Shown in pieces: positions 9,588 through 17,914 of a stretch of 64,000 bases of DNA. The stretch covers positions 186,001 through 250,000 of the forward strand of contig UQUU01000003.1 of the NCBI GenBank assembly GCA_900544275.1, written 5' to 3'. Position 1 is the stretch's first letter, and every line of letters starts with the position of its first letter. The position numbers were made by a program, and so were the translations under genes. The stretch comes from an uncultured Succiniclasticum sp. (lineage in GTDB: Bacteria; Bacillota; Negativicutes; Acidaminococcales; Acidaminococcaceae). The notes under the pieces were generated by a model. The model was not told the DNA's origin. It did no database searches and worked only from the letters and a program-made list of their open reading frames with translations.

Positions 9588-9823
9588 TGAATCAATTATG
9601 CAAGAGATGATCCTGGAAATACCAATTAAATACGCCTTTAAGGGGTTCTTTCTATGAAATTGACACAGAGGCCTTAAAACACCTGAAAATCTCCTTCTTT
9701 CTTTTCGGACCCTGGGGAAAAGATTTGCACCAGATTGGAGAAAGGGTAAATCAGCGCAGTCTGACAGAGGAATATCCGCGCGCACTCAGAGAATTGATAC
9801 AGTATGTGTGGTTAACCAAATAA
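9511..9823 (+). pseudogene. decayed small gene with several frameshifts
   Basis: Coding-like protein segments follow one another while alternating between two frames. An ATG at 9511 with GGAGG six bases upstream gives MSFGTIAQLTNIYPGKN; the next frame gives GREFAELMNQL; the first frame resumes with QEMILEIPIKYAFKGFF; then the second frame runs from YEIDTEALKH to VWLTK and the TAA at 9821. Stops at 9571 (first frame) and 9608 (second frame) break either single reading. Joined, they would make a protein of about 100-110 residues with the motif FFLFGPWGKDLHQIGE, which I do not recognise. The start lies inside the end of the upstream gene, so the pair was probably translationally coupled. A sequencing error cluster is the alternative. 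Confidence 0.5.
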
Positions 9824-9828
9824 AAAAA

Positions 9829-9837
9829 TGCTATAAT
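9829..9837 (+). promoter_or_regulatory. extended -10 promoter for the tandem GlcD-type genes
   Basis: TGCTATAAT immediately after the decayed gene. The roughly 165-nt leader before the ATG at 10009 is GC-rich with short inverted stretches but shows no riboswitch I recognise. Confidence 0.5.
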
Positions 9838-10008
9838 GTACTACAAATAATAAAAAACACTTTTTAAGGGTCTTTTTAGATTTTGCTATAAAACGTTTCG
9901 GGAAGGTCGTTCGGAAAGGCCGTAAGGAACACTCTTGCGGCAAAAAGGCTCCGGCTGCTTTGGCGGCTATGTTTTGCAATGCTTGTATGTTTGAGGGAGG
10001 AATTATAG

Positions 10009-11400
10009 ATGTATCGTAAGGTCGACAAAAAATTTATTGAAGGGCTTGAAGCTATCGTAGGAAAAGAAAACGTCCTGACGGATGCAGAGAGCCTGGAGCA
10101 GTATAAAACAGATGAGGAAACCGATCCGGCGAAATTTCATACTCCGGAGGCCGTGGTTGCCCCCGGTTCTACGGAAGAAGTGGCGGCTATCGTTCGCCTG
10201 GCGAACGAAGCGAAGGTACCCATTACAGTACGCAGTGCCGGTACCAGCCTTTCGGATGGCGCGATCCCGGTTTGCGGCGGCATCGTTTTGCTGATGTCAC
10301 GCATGAATAAAATTTTGCATATTGATCCGGAAGCCATGTATATGACGGTAGAAGCAGGGGCCCTGGTCAAGGAATGTCAGGCAGAGGCGCAGAAACACGG
10401 GCTTCTTTATGCGGGAGACCCTTGCAGCGCGGACAGCTGCCTGATCGGCGGTAATCTGGCTACCAATGCGGGAGGCAATAAAGCAGTACGGTATGGAACT
10501 ACCCGGGATCAGGTCTATGGCATGGAGGTCGTTTCGCCTACCGGTGAGATACTCCATGTGGGCGCCCGTCTGAAAAAGAAGACAACAGGATACTGCCTGG
10601 AACAGCTTATTTTAGGCTCGGAAGGTACTTTAGGCATTATTACGCAGGCGACGTTGCGTTTACAGCCGCTGCCGCCGTATCGGTTTGATGTGTTGGCTGT
10701 ATTTGATAATATTGAAAGCGCGGCAGGGCTCGTACCCAAGGTTATTAAGGCGGGCTTGAATCCCACCAGCATTGAATTTATGGATAACAGCTTTGTGCGC
10801 AGTACCGCTGCTTTTTGCGAAATGCAGGCCCCCCATCTGGAAGATGGCAATTATGTCTTTGTCACGGTAGAAACCTTTGCCGAAGAACAGCTGGACGCAG
10901 GCATGGAAAAATTAACAGAGCTTTGTGAAGCGGCCGGTGCCATTGACGTACTGGAAGCGGATGAACGCTTGTGGAATCTGCGCCGGAGTTGTCAGGAATC
11001 TCTGCGTTTGTTGTCGGATGTTACGATCACAGACGATTTTGTTGTTCCTGTGGACAAAGTGGCGGAAGTGATAGAGCATGTGAAAGCGATGGGAGAACGG
11101 TATCCTTTTGAAGTGATGGTACTGGCTCACGCAGGCGACGGTAACCTGCATGTATGCATGTGCCGCAAAGAGTTAACGGAAGCGGAATGGGATGAACAGG
11201 TCGAACGCTTTCACCAGGAAGCATACCCTTATGTGTACAGTTTGGGCGGGCGCCTTTCCGGGGAACATGGGATCGGCGCGAAAAAACTTCATTATATGGA
11301 AGAGTATACGGAACCGGCTGAATTAGAATACATGCGCCTGATCAAAAAAGCGGTGGATCCTAACAATATTTTAAATCCGGGTAAAATTTTTAACGTATGA
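10009..11400 (+). CDS. GlcD-type FAD-linked 2-hydroxyacid oxidase/dehydrogenase (first of a tandem pair)
   Basis: Flavoenzyme of the VAO/PCMH superfamily oxidising a 2-hydroxy acid such as glycolate, D-lactate or D-2-hydroxyglutarate. 463 residues. The N-terminal FAD_binding_4 domain shows VRSAGTSLSDGAI and GGNLATNAGGNKAVRYG. The C-terminal FAD-oxidase_C domain has the HAGDGNLH metal/flavin motif, SGEHGIGAKK and the terminal DPNNILNPGKIF. The ATG follows GGGAGGAA. The following gene is a paralogue and a Usp protein closes the group. No GlcF-type iron-sulfur subunit or EtfAB gene is adjacent, so the electron acceptor is unknown. The substrate cannot be assigned from sequence. Confidence 0.88.
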   Translation: MYRKVDKKFIEGLEAIVGKENVLTDAESLEQYKTDEETDPAKFHTPEAVVAPGSTEEVAAIVRLANEAKVPITVRSAGTSLSDGAIPVCGGIVLLMSRMNKILHIDPEAMYMTVEAGALVKECQAEAQKHGLLYAGDPCSADSCLIGGNLATNAGGNKAVRYGTTRDQVYGMEVVSPTGEILHVGARLKKKTTGYCLEQLILGSEGTLGIITQATLRLQPLPPYRFDVLAVFDNIESAAGLVPKVIKAGLNPTSIEFMDNSFVRSTAAFCEMQAPHLEDGNYVFVTVETFAEEQLDAGMEKLTELCEAAGAIDVLEADERLWNLRRSCQESLRLLSDVTITDDFVVPVDKVAEVIEHVKAMGERYPFEVMVLAHAGDGNLHVCMCRKELTEAEWDEQVERFHQEAYPYVYSLGGRLSGEHGIGAKKLHYMEEYTEPAELEYMRLIKKAVDPNNILNPGKIFNV

Positions 11401-11463
11401 AGTTTTACATAATGAAGATAAAGACGATGTACTGACCTTCTCGGGTCGAAAGGAAGAATAGTA

Positions 11464-12867
11464 ATGAGTCAGTATAATCCTGTATCAGATGAATTAATAC
11501 AAGAACTAAAAATTGTCTTAGGCGCGGAAAATGTGAAGACGGATCCGGACACGTTGGATCGTTTTAAGACCGATGAAGAAACGGACCCCCGCTTCATGCA
11601 TCTGCCGGAGGCTGTTGTATGGGCGCACAGCACAGAAGAGGTGGCGGCGGTCATGAAGCTGGCCAATCGGTTCATCGTTCCCGTAACGCCACGCAGTGCA
11701 GGAACCAGCGTTTCAGACGGAGCCATTCCTACCTTCGGGGGGATCGTGTTGAATATGGAACGGATGAACCGAATCCTGGAAATCAATGAAGAAGCGCTAT
11801 ATGCGGTGGTGGAGGCGGGAGCCCGCACGATTGATATTCAAAATGCGGCGAAAGCGAAAGGACTGCTTTATGCGGGAGACCCCTGCAGCGCTGAAAGCTG
11901 CCTGATCGGCGGCAATATTGCAACGAATGCGGGGGGCAATAAGGCGGTGCGGTACGGCACCACGCGCGATCAGGTATATGCTATTGAAGTGGTCACACCT
12001 ACCGGCGAAATTACGACGCTGGGAGCACGCCTGAAAAAGAAGACTACGGGCTATTGTCTGGAGCAGCTGATCATGGGTTCGGAAGGGACGTTGGGGATTA
12101 TTTGCAAGGCTACGCTGAAATTATTGCCGTTGGCTCCGTACAAGGTCGATATTGCGGCTGTCTATGATGATCTGGACAAAGCCGTGACACTGGTGCCTAA
12201 ATTGCTGCGAGCCGGTTTGGAGCCTACCAGTGTAGAATTTATGGATCATAATTTTTTAAAAAGCGCCTGCGCTTACAGTGAAATCAGCCTGCCGCACAAC
12301 GACGGGGAAAATTGCTATCTAATCGTCAGCATGGAAACGTTCAGCGAAGACGAGGCCGACAGTAAAATGGAAAAACTGGCGGAAATCTGTGAAGAATCCG
12401 GTGCCATTGATGTGCTGGAAGCGGATGACAGGGTCTGGACCGTACGCAAGAACTGTCTGGAGTCAACCCGTCCATTAAGTAAAGTAGCGCAATCGGACGA
12501 TTTGGTGGTACCGGTCGATAAACTGGCTGTTTGTATTGAGCATTTGATGGCAGAAACAAAAAAATTTGATTTTACCATGTATTGTCTGGCCCACGCCGGG
12601 GATGGCAATCTGCATTTCCTCCATATGAAAGGGGATATGAGCGACAAAGACTGGGAGGAACAGCAGGAGGCATTCCATGCAATCGCTTACCCTTATGTCT
12701 ACAGTCTGGGTGGCAGGATTTCGGGAGAGCATGGCATCGGAGCCAAAAAAGTGCGCGCTTTGGCAACCTATACGGATCCGGTAGAATTAGCCATGATGCA
12801 AGAAATAAAAAAGGCATTGGATCCTAAAGATATTCTGAACCCGGGTAAAGTATTGGACGTATATTAA
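11464..12867 (+). CDS. GlcD-type FAD-linked 2-hydroxyacid oxidase/dehydrogenase (second of a tandem pair)
   Basis: 467 residues, colinear with the preceding gene; by eye more than half of the residues match, including the AGDPCSAxSCLIGGN and RLKKKTTGYCLEQLI stretches, HAGDGNLH and SGEHGIGAKK. Same family, so the pair arose by tandem duplication. Differences cluster in the C-terminal substrate domain: the first copy has HVCMCRKELTE where this one has HFLHMKGDMSD, suggesting different substrates or a heteromeric enzyme. The start follows AAGGAAG, 63 nt after the first copy, with no terminator between. The pair is probably one transcript with the Usp gene 82 nt downstream. Confidence 0.88.
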   Translation: MSQYNPVSDELIQELKIVLGAENVKTDPDTLDRFKTDEETDPRFMHLPEAVVWAHSTEEVAAVMKLANRFIVPVTPRSAGTSVSDGAIPTFGGIVLNMERMNRILEINEEALYAVVEAGARTIDIQNAAKAKGLLYAGDPCSAESCLIGGNIATNAGGNKAVRYGTTRDQVYAIEVVTPTGEITTLGARLKKKTTGYCLEQLIMGSEGTLGIICKATLKLLPLAPYKVDIAAVYDDLDKAVTLVPKLLRAGLEPTSVEFMDHNFLKSACAYSEISLPHNDGENCYLIVSMETFSEDEADSKMEKLAEICEESGAIDVLEADDRVWTVRKNCLESTRPLSKVAQSDDLVVPVDKLAVCIEHLMAETKKFDFTMYCLAHAGDGNLHFLHMKGDMSDKDWEEQQEAFHAIAYPYVYSLGGRISGEHGIGAKKVRALATYTDPVELAMMQEIKKALDPKDILNPGKVLDVY

Positions 12868-12949
12868 TCCTAAAGAAAGTCGTTTCGGGAAAATAAAAGC
12901 AGGCGGCAGAAAAAATTTTGCCGGCAGTGAGTGAATTAAAGGAGCATGT

Positions 12950-13789
12950 ATGTTTTCCAAAGTGATGCTGGCCATGGATTTGACCGAGGTTACCCCTCAG
13001 ATAATGGAAGCTTTTTACAGCGTGTGCCCCGCCTCAGAGACGGAGGTATATTTGTTGCACGTGGTAGAAGATGCAGCCAGTGCTGAAGCGAGCAGCAAAT
13101 ATTATAAAAAAAATTACAGCCGCTTAAAAGGACTCGCGCAGGATATAAAGAATGCGGGGTATGATCATGTGGAGATCCTCTGGCAGTTGAATAATGACGT
13201 AATCGAAGGTACGCAGACGGCGATTGAGCAGCACGACATTGAACTGCTGCTTTTAGGTTCCCATGGCAAAGGGTTGTGGGAAAGTACGTTTGGCGGCAGT
13301 AACATTTTCAATGCGATACGCACAGTAGAACTCCCCACTTTAGTGGTTAAGGATGGTTACGTCTGCAGTGACTATCTGCAGCGCATTTTGCTGCCTACCG
13401 ATTTTTCCCGCAAATCTCTTGTGGCGTTAAAGTTGATCCGCAATTTACGGGAGCAGATCGGCGAGGTTATTTTTGTGCACGTCGTGGAAAATACAAGGGG
13501 AGAAGAAGAACTGCGGGAAAGAATGGATCTGGCGGAAGATATGCTGATTGAGTTGCGCAACGAAATGCAAAATTTCGGCGTTCATTCCCGGTATATCCTT
13601 GTAGAATCAGGCACGGCATCGAAAGAAATTTGCCGCATTGCGGAAGAAGAGGACTGCAGCCTTATTTTCAGCGGAAAAACCGGAGCGGGTCCTATAAAGG
13701 GAATGTTAATGGGAAGCACTGCGCAAAATATACTTTTGAATTCCCCCCGTTCTTTGTGGATCATGCCGGATGACGACAGTGATGAGTAA
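12950..13789 (+). CDS. universal stress protein, two tandem Usp domains
   Basis: 279-residue protein made of two UspA-type domains (about 1-140 and 141-279). Each begins with a hydrophobic beta strand (FSKVMLAMDL; LQRILLPTDFS). The first domain ends with the nucleotide-site type sequence LLLGSHGKG; the second has a looser form (IFSGKTGAGPIKGMLMGS) but keeps the Gx9 region. Such proteins bind ATP or AMP and are linked to growth arrest and stress. It follows the two GlcD-type genes without a terminator. A strong tRNA promoter begins just after its stop. The precise role cannot be read from sequence. Confidence 0.88.
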   Translation: MFSKVMLAMDLTEVTPQIMEAFYSVCPASETEVYLLHVVEDAASAEASSKYYKKNYSRLKGLAQDIKNAGYDHVEILWQLNNDVIEGTQTAIEQHDIELLLLGSHGKGLWESTFGGSNIFNAIRTVELPTLVVKDGYVCSDYLQRILLPTDFSRKSLVALKLIRNLREQIGEVIFVHVVENTRGEEELRERMDLAEDMLIELRNEMQNFGVHSRYILVESGTASKEICRIAEEEDCSLIFSGKTGAGPIKGMLMGSTAQNILLNSPRSLWIMPDDDSDE

Positions 13790-13796
13790 AAAGAAC

Positions 13797-13825
13797 TTGA
13801 CATAACAGGGGATTCTCCGTATAAT
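13797..13825 (+). promoter_or_regulatory. consensus sigma-70 type promoter for tRNA-Ser
   Basis: TTGACA, 17-bp spacer, TATAAT: a perfect consensus, about 63 nt before the tRNA. Confidence 0.9.
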
Positions 13826-13888
13826 ATCTTACGTGGCTGATCATCAGCCACGGAGCTATAATTTTATATTTGTTTGATTCCTACAACC

Positions 13889-13978
13889 GGAGAGATGACC
13901 GAGCGGTTGAAGGTGCACGCCTGGAAAGCGTGTGTGCGGGAAACCGTACCGAGGGTTCGAATCCCTCTCTCTCCGCCA
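13889..13978 (+). tRNA. tRNA-Ser(GGA)
   Basis: 90-nt class II tRNA with a long variable arm. Acceptor GGAGAGA pairs with TCTCTCC, discriminator G, and CCA is encoded. Anticodon GGA at 13923-13925, in loop CTGGAAA; T loop GGTTCGAATCC. Confidence 0.97.
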
Positions 13979-13989
13979 TTTGAAAATCA

Positions 13990-14009
13990 GCCGCAGCGCG
14001 GCTTTTTTT
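13990..14009 (+). terminator. intrinsic terminator after tRNA-Ser
   Basis: GCCGC-AGC-GCGGC stem-loop followed by seven T residues. Confidence 0.85.
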
Positions 14010-14032
14010 ATAGTAGGGAAGTCATGGTTTTT

Positions 14033-14157
14033 CTGTAAGGCTGTAGCGGCAGGTCCCACGCGATGGGAGACCGTGAACCGTGTCAGGTCCGGAAGGAAGC
14101 AGCACTAAGCGATTTCTTCCATGCGCCGTGGGGGTGCCTGCCCTGCGGTCTTACAGG
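14033..14157 (+). ncRNA. ffs: signal recognition particle RNA (4.5S/scRNA type)
   Basis: Contains the conserved SRP domain IV sequence GTCAGGTCCGGAAGGAAGCA (around 14081-14102), the asymmetric loop and GGAA tetraloop that bind Ffh. The ends CTGTAAGG and CTTACAG pair to close the long hairpin, giving about 125 nt. It sits just before dnaX, as in many Firmicutes. Exact ends are estimated from pairing. It directs membrane and secreted proteins, including the many transporters in this window, to the Sec/YidC machinery. Confidence 0.95.
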
Positions 14158-14165
14158 AAAATCAG

Positions 14166-14209
14166 CAGAAACGGTCCTGCCCCTTAGGGGCAGGACCGCT
14201 TCTGTTCGT
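14166..14209 (+). terminator. hairpin downstream of the SRP RNA
   Basis: Strong stem CGGTCCTGCCCC-TTA-GGGGCAGGACCG extended by CAGAA/TTCTG. The following T tract is weak (TTCTGTTCGTTAATTTT), so it may act as a processing or termination structure. Confidence 0.7.
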
Positions 14210-14266
14210 TAATTTTACAAGAGGCAGAAGCAAACCTGATTTTACGGCTTGCTGTTACAACAAAGA

Positions 14267-14380
14267 TTATTTTTTGAATAACGCGGTCTTGACAACGCCT
14301 TTCGAGTCTTCGATAAATAAAATTATGAGCCAGATAATCATTCCTACAATAAAAACCGCACGTAATACAAATAAAAACAC
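14267..14380 (-). CDS. candidate 37-residue single-span membrane protein
   Basis: Too short for usual gene finders. From a GTG at 14380 the frame reads about 25 hydrophobic residues (VFLFVLRAVFIVGMIIWLII and onward) followed by a charged tail EDSKGVVKTALFKK and TAA. An internal ATG at residue 14 would give 24 residues. A TGn-extended -10 element (TGCTATAAT, 14414-14422, minus) lies 34 nt upstream and the frame is closed by a stop just before the GTG. The ribosome-binding site is weak (TGAAG, or TAGGA for the internal start). It occupies the gap between SRP RNA and dnaX on the opposite strand. Function unknown; it may not be translated. Confidence 0.4.
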   Translation of the reverse strand: MFLFVLRAVFIVGMIIWLIILFIEDSKGVVKTALFKK

Positions 14381-14413
14381 GTCTGTGTTTTAAAATCTAC
14401 TTCATATAGATTT

Positions 14414-14422
14414 ATTATAGCA
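14414..14422 (-). promoter_or_regulatory. extended -10 promoter pointing at the small membrane ORF
   Basis: Minus-strand TGCTATAAT. No convincing -35; the position fits the candidate ORF at 14267-14380. Confidence 0.4.
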
Positions 14423-14552
14423 TATGACATTCCGCGAATTCACCTTAAATTCAATTGTTATTTGCCGGAAACTTTACTATAATATAGTAGAAACTTTAAT
14501 GTGGTATCTTGTCTGATATTTTTGTTGTTAAAACCGGAGGAGGGTGTGTGCT

Positions 14553-16577
14553 GTGGCTTACCAAACTTTATATTTACGCTGGAGACCCTCCGGATTTGAT
14601 ACTCTGGTAGGACAGGCTCCGGTAAAACAGGCGTTGATGAATGCACTGACCAGCGGGCGGATTGCCCATGCGTATTTGTTTACCGGACCGCGGGGTACGG
14701 GGAAGACTACGACTGCCCGTATTTTTGCCAAGGCGCTGAACTGCCAGCACGGACCGACAGATCAGCCTTGCGGACAGTGCCTGAATTGCCGGCAAATTGC
14801 GGAAGGCAGTGCCATGGATGTACAGGAGCTGGATGCGGCTTCAAATCGGGGCGTAGAAGATATTAAAAATCTGAATAAAAACGTGGATTTTGCTCCGGTC
14901 AGCTGTCGTTACAAAGTATATATTATTGACGAAGCGCATATGCTGACGGCGGAAGCCTGTAACGCGCTTCTGAAAACGTTGGAAGAACCGCCGGCGCATG
15001 TGGTGTTTATCCTGGCTACTACCGAGCCGCAAAAAATATTGCCTACGATTCATTCCCGTTGCCAGCGTTTTGATTTTCGTCCTATTACTCAGGTGGAAAT
15101 TGTCGAACATCTGCAAAAGGTGGCGGATGGCAGTGACATTAAGGCGGAAAAGGACGCGTTGGAATTGATTGCCGCCGCTTCGGAAGGCGGTATGCGCGAT
15201 GCCCTGAGTTTATTGGAACAATGCGGCGTGATGGCGGAAACCGTAACGACAGAAACTGTTCGCTCTGTCCGGGGTATCATTGGCCGCGAAGTTTTGCGCG
15301 AGTTGGTTGGGGCGTTAGGCCGGCGAGAGGTGGCCGCCGCGCTGGAAATTTTCGACAGGCTTTTAATGCAAGGCAAGGACATCAAGCAGATATTGGAAGA
15401 ACTGTCCGGTTATTTGCGCGCCCTTTTGCTCTACAAGGCTGCGCCTTCGTATGCGGCGATTTATGTAACCGATACGGCAGAAGAACTGGCCGTTCTCAGC
15501 GCCTGTTATACAGGAGAACGGATCCTGGCAGCCCAGGAAATTATCCATCAGGCTGTCAATGAATTACGTTTTACGGCCAAAGGCCGCATTACCGCAGAAA
15601 TGTGCCTGTACGATCTGTGCCGGGAAAATGAGCGGACATTAAAGGTTTTGGCCGCCCGAATCGAGCATTTGGAACGGGAATTAGCTTTGTATAAACAGCA
15701 GGGCGGCGGCTCTTTGCTGCGGCCGGAGTCACGCAGTGAACAGGCTTTGGATAAACAGGCTCCGGATAAGCTGAGACCAGGGGTCAGCCCGGAGGCCAAC
15801 ACGGCGGTGCGCACGGCTTCCGAAGATAAAAAGACGGCGCCCGCAGCAGAATCTGCCACAGACCCCGCTCCTGTAAAAGAAGCGCCGCCAAAACCGGCGA
15901 CGCAAAGAAAAGTGGATCCCGAAAGCGCATCTGCCAAAGGACAAGCGGAGCAACAGGCAAAAATACCGCAGGGAAATTTTGCTTCTTTTACACCTTATGG
16001 CGGCGATTGGGCTGAGGGTGACGAATACTGGACCAAAACATTGGAGATTCTGCGGCGGGAACGGAAAAATGCGATTGCTTCCTGTGCCGCCAATGCCAGT
16101 GTTTTAGCCTATGAAAATAAAGTGCTGACGCTGGGATTCAAAATGAAGTTTCTGTGTGATCGTCTGCAAAAATCGGATTACCGTCAGGTAATAGAAGAAA
16201 TCTTATTACGGGTAGCACGTTCTTCCATTCAGCTCCAATGTGTGCTTGATGAGGGGGAAATAGGGACACAAAATAGCAAGCCGAACGGCAGGGGCAGAGA
16301 TGGAGCGGATGCTGCCGAAGTAACTTCCGTAAAAAGGGCGACGGCTACACGTCCTGCATCAGATAAGACAAAACGGCTTCCTCGAATTCCTGCGCTTTCG
16401 TCGGAGGATGAGGAACCTGCGGTAGAAAAAAAGTCTTTACCTGAATCGATTCCCGCTGCTGCGGCGGGCATTGCTACGGAACAGGAACCAAATTCTGCGG
16501 AACCAACCGATACGCAGGTAGCAGACAGTACCAAAAAAGCCATGGAAATGTTTCATGCGACGTTGCATAAAGTGTGA
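14553..16577 (+). CDS. dnaX: DNA polymerase III subunit gamma/tau
   Basis: Clamp-loader ATPase that loads the sliding clamp and organises the replisome. The start is a GTG at 14553 because GGAGGAGG ends 9 nt before it and the protein then begins MAYQTLYLRWRPSGFDTLVG, the usual DnaX start; an earlier GTG touches the ribosome-binding site. Seen: Walker A GPRGTGKTT, zinc Cys4 module (CQHG...CGQCLNC), Walker B IIDEAHM, sensor ATTEPQKI and arginine finger SRCQRFDF. The region after about residue 385 is a low-complexity Ala/Pro/Glu/Lys-rich linker flanking a tau-like domain (about 480-560). It heads the dnaX-ybaB-recR cluster. Confidence 0.96.
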   Translation: MAYQTLYLRWRPSGFDTLVGQAPVKQALMNALTSGRIAHAYLFTGPRGTGKTTTARIFAKALNCQHGPTDQPCGQCLNCRQIAEGSAMDVQELDAASNRGVEDIKNLNKNVDFAPVSCRYKVYIIDEAHMLTAEACNALLKTLEEPPAHVVFILATTEPQKILPTIHSRCQRFDFRPITQVEIVEHLQKVADGSDIKAEKDALELIAAASEGGMRDALSLLEQCGVMAETVTTETVRSVRGIIGREVLRELVGALGRREVAAALEIFDRLLMQGKDIKQILEELSGYLRALLLYKAAPSYAAIYVTDTAEELAVLSACYTGERILAAQEIIHQAVNELRFTAKGRITAEMCLYDLCRENERTLKVLAARIEHLERELALYKQQGGGSLLRPESRSEQALDKQAPDKLRPGVSPEANTAVRTASEDKKTAPAAESATDPAPVKEAPPKPATQRKVDPESASAKGQAEQQAKIPQGNFASFTPYGGDWAEGDEYWTKTLEILRRERKNAIASCAANASVLAYENKVLTLGFKMKFLCDRLQKSDYRQVIEEILLRVARSSIQLQCVLDEGEIGTQNSKPNGRGRDGADAAEVTSVKRATATRPASDKTKRLPRIPALSSEDEEPAVEKKSLPESIPAAAAGIATEQEPNSAEPTDTQVADSTKKAMEMFHATLHKV

Positions 16578-16656
16578 CGGCACAGCAGTATGGACTGTGC
16601 ATTGCCATAAAAAAGACAGAATTACCAAGTATATTTGAAAACAGGAGGATCTGATT

Positions 16657-16995
16657 ATGAAAGGTATGAAATTCCCGGGGATGGGCGGCGGCAATATGCA
16701 GGGCATGCTGCAGCGTGTACAGAAAATGCAGGCAGATATGCAAAAAGCGCAGGCGGATTTACAGGCCCGGACTTTTGAAACAACGGCTGGCGGCGGTGCG
16801 GTGAAGGTTACAGTAAGCGGCAAAAAAGAATTGCAATCTGTGGTCATTGATCCGCAGGTTGTGGATCCGGAAGACGTGGAAATGCTGCAGGATCTGATTG
16901 TAGCAGCGGTAAATGAAGCGATGCGTCAAATTGATACGGTAACAGAAGAAGAAATGAACAAAGTTACCGGGGGCATTAAACTCCCGGGTATGTGA
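16657..16995 (+). CDS. ybaB: YbaB/EbfC family nucleoid-associated protein
   Basis: 112-residue DNA-binding dimer of the YbaB/EbfC family, encoded between dnaX and recR as in most bacteria. The start follows AGGAGG. The glycine/methionine-rich N-terminus (MKGMKFPGMGGGNMQGMLQ) leads into a helix (KMQADMQKAQADL), then the conserved TAGGGAVKVTVSGKKEL beta hairpin and the DLIVAAVNEAM helix. It ends GGIKLPGM and is separated by one base from recR, implying coupling. A role in recombination or DNA repair is inferred from the family and synteny. Confidence 0.94.
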   Translation: MKGMKFPGMGGGNMQGMLQRVQKMQADMQKAQADLQARTFETTAGGGAVKVTVSGKKELQSVVIDPQVVDPEDVEMLQDLIVAAVNEAMRQIDTVTEEEMNKVTGGIKLPGM

Positions 16996-16996
16996 A

Positions 16997-17602
16997 ATGG
17001 CAGGACTTATTAAACCGCTTAACAATGTGTATGACCAATTACGGCGTTTGCCGGGTGTAGGCAGCAAATCCGCCTTACGGATTGCCTATCATATTATTGA
17101 TATGTCGGAAGAAGATGTGCGCAGACTGGCCGATACTTTGGTTCAGGCTAAACGGGAGATTCATTTTTGCTGTATTTGCCATAACCTGACCGATGGCGAT
17201 GTCTGTGCTGTCTGCGGAGATCCCAAACGGGACAGGAGCATCGTTTGCGTCGTAGAGCAGCCGCAGGATGCAATGGCAATGGAACGTAGTCATGGTTACA
17301 CGGGCGTATATCATATTCTCCATGGCTGCCTTTCGCCGCTGGATGGGATTGGTCCGGAAGATCTTACGATCAGGGAACTGATGCAGCGTATTGATGCAGG
17401 TGGAATCAAAGAAATTATCTTAGCTACCAACAGCAATGTGGAAGGCGAAGCAACAGCCGGGTACCTGACACAGCTGCTACGCACAAAAGAGGTGGTGATA
17501 AGCCGTATTGCGCATGGACTACCCATTGGCAGTGATTTGGAATATGTGGATGAATTAACGTTGGCAAAGGCTCTGGAGAATCGTACCCGTGTGGATCTCT
17601 GA
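16997..17602 (+). CDS. recR: recombination mediator protein RecR
   Basis: Works with RecO (and RecF) to load RecA on gapped DNA. 201 residues, normal. The N-terminal helix-hairpin-helix is visible (RRLPGVGSKSALRIAYHI), then the Cys4 zinc finger (CCICHNLTDGDVCAVC) and the Toprim domain (VCVVEQPQDAMAMER... EIILATNSNVEGEATAGYL), ending with ISRIAHGLPIGSDLEYVDE. It starts 1 nt after the ybaB stop. Confidence 0.97.
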   Translation: MAGLIKPLNNVYDQLRRLPGVGSKSALRIAYHIIDMSEEDVRRLADTLVQAKREIHFCCICHNLTDGDVCAVCGDPKRDRSIVCVVEQPQDAMAMERSHGYTGVYHILHGCLSPLDGIGPEDLTIRELMQRIDAGGIKEIILATNSNVEGEATAGYLTQLLRTKEVVISRIAHGLPIGSDLEYVDELTLAKALENRTRVDL

Positions 17603-17641
17603 GATCTTGTCTGATATGAGAGTGATTTGGGAGGATACATC

Positions 17642-17899
17642 ATGGAAATTTTAAGCTCTATTGGTATGTTGGTTGCGGCCGTAGTGGTTTTATGGATCAT
17701 TGTTAAATTGTTTTCTCTGCCGTTTAAGCTGGTTTGGAACGGTATTATCGGCGCAATCATTCTTTGGCTGACGAATCTTTTGGGAGGCTTATTGTTTGGC
17801 GTGACCATTCATATTACGATCCTTAAGGCTCTGATTGCGGGTTTCTTTGGTATTCCCGGCGCCGCTGCTGTCATTTTGTGGGAGTTATTTATGAAATAA
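17642..17899 (+). CDS. bofA: BofA-family membrane protein
   Basis: 85-residue membrane protein matching BofA, the pro-sigma-K processing inhibitor family of Firmicutes, which follows recR in Bacillus and Clostridium. The ATG is chosen after GGGAGG. It has three hydrophobic segments (about 8-27, 35-55 and 58-80), GGLLFGVTIHITILKALIAG and the family's C-terminal GIPGAAAVIL. In spore formers it restrains sigma-K activation in the mother cell. Whether this organism sporulates cannot be read from the window, so the role may differ. It probably shares the dnaX-recR transcript. Confidence 0.8.
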   Translation: MEILSSIGMLVAAVVVLWIIVKLFSLPFKLVWNGIIGAIILWLTNLLGGLLFGVTIHITILKALIAGFFGIPGAAAVILWELFMK

Positions 17900-17914
17900 C
17901 AAAGGTCGTTTTGT

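Noticed and set aside
9608..9610. In-frame TGA as a possible selenocysteine codon in the small ORF after 9587
   Set aside because: No stable hairpin of bacterial SECIS type follows, and neighbouring frame switches fit gene decay better.
14121..14393. 90-residue plus-strand ORF over the SRP RNA
   Set aside because: It covers the SRP RNA and a hairpin, has no ribosome-binding site and its translation looks random.
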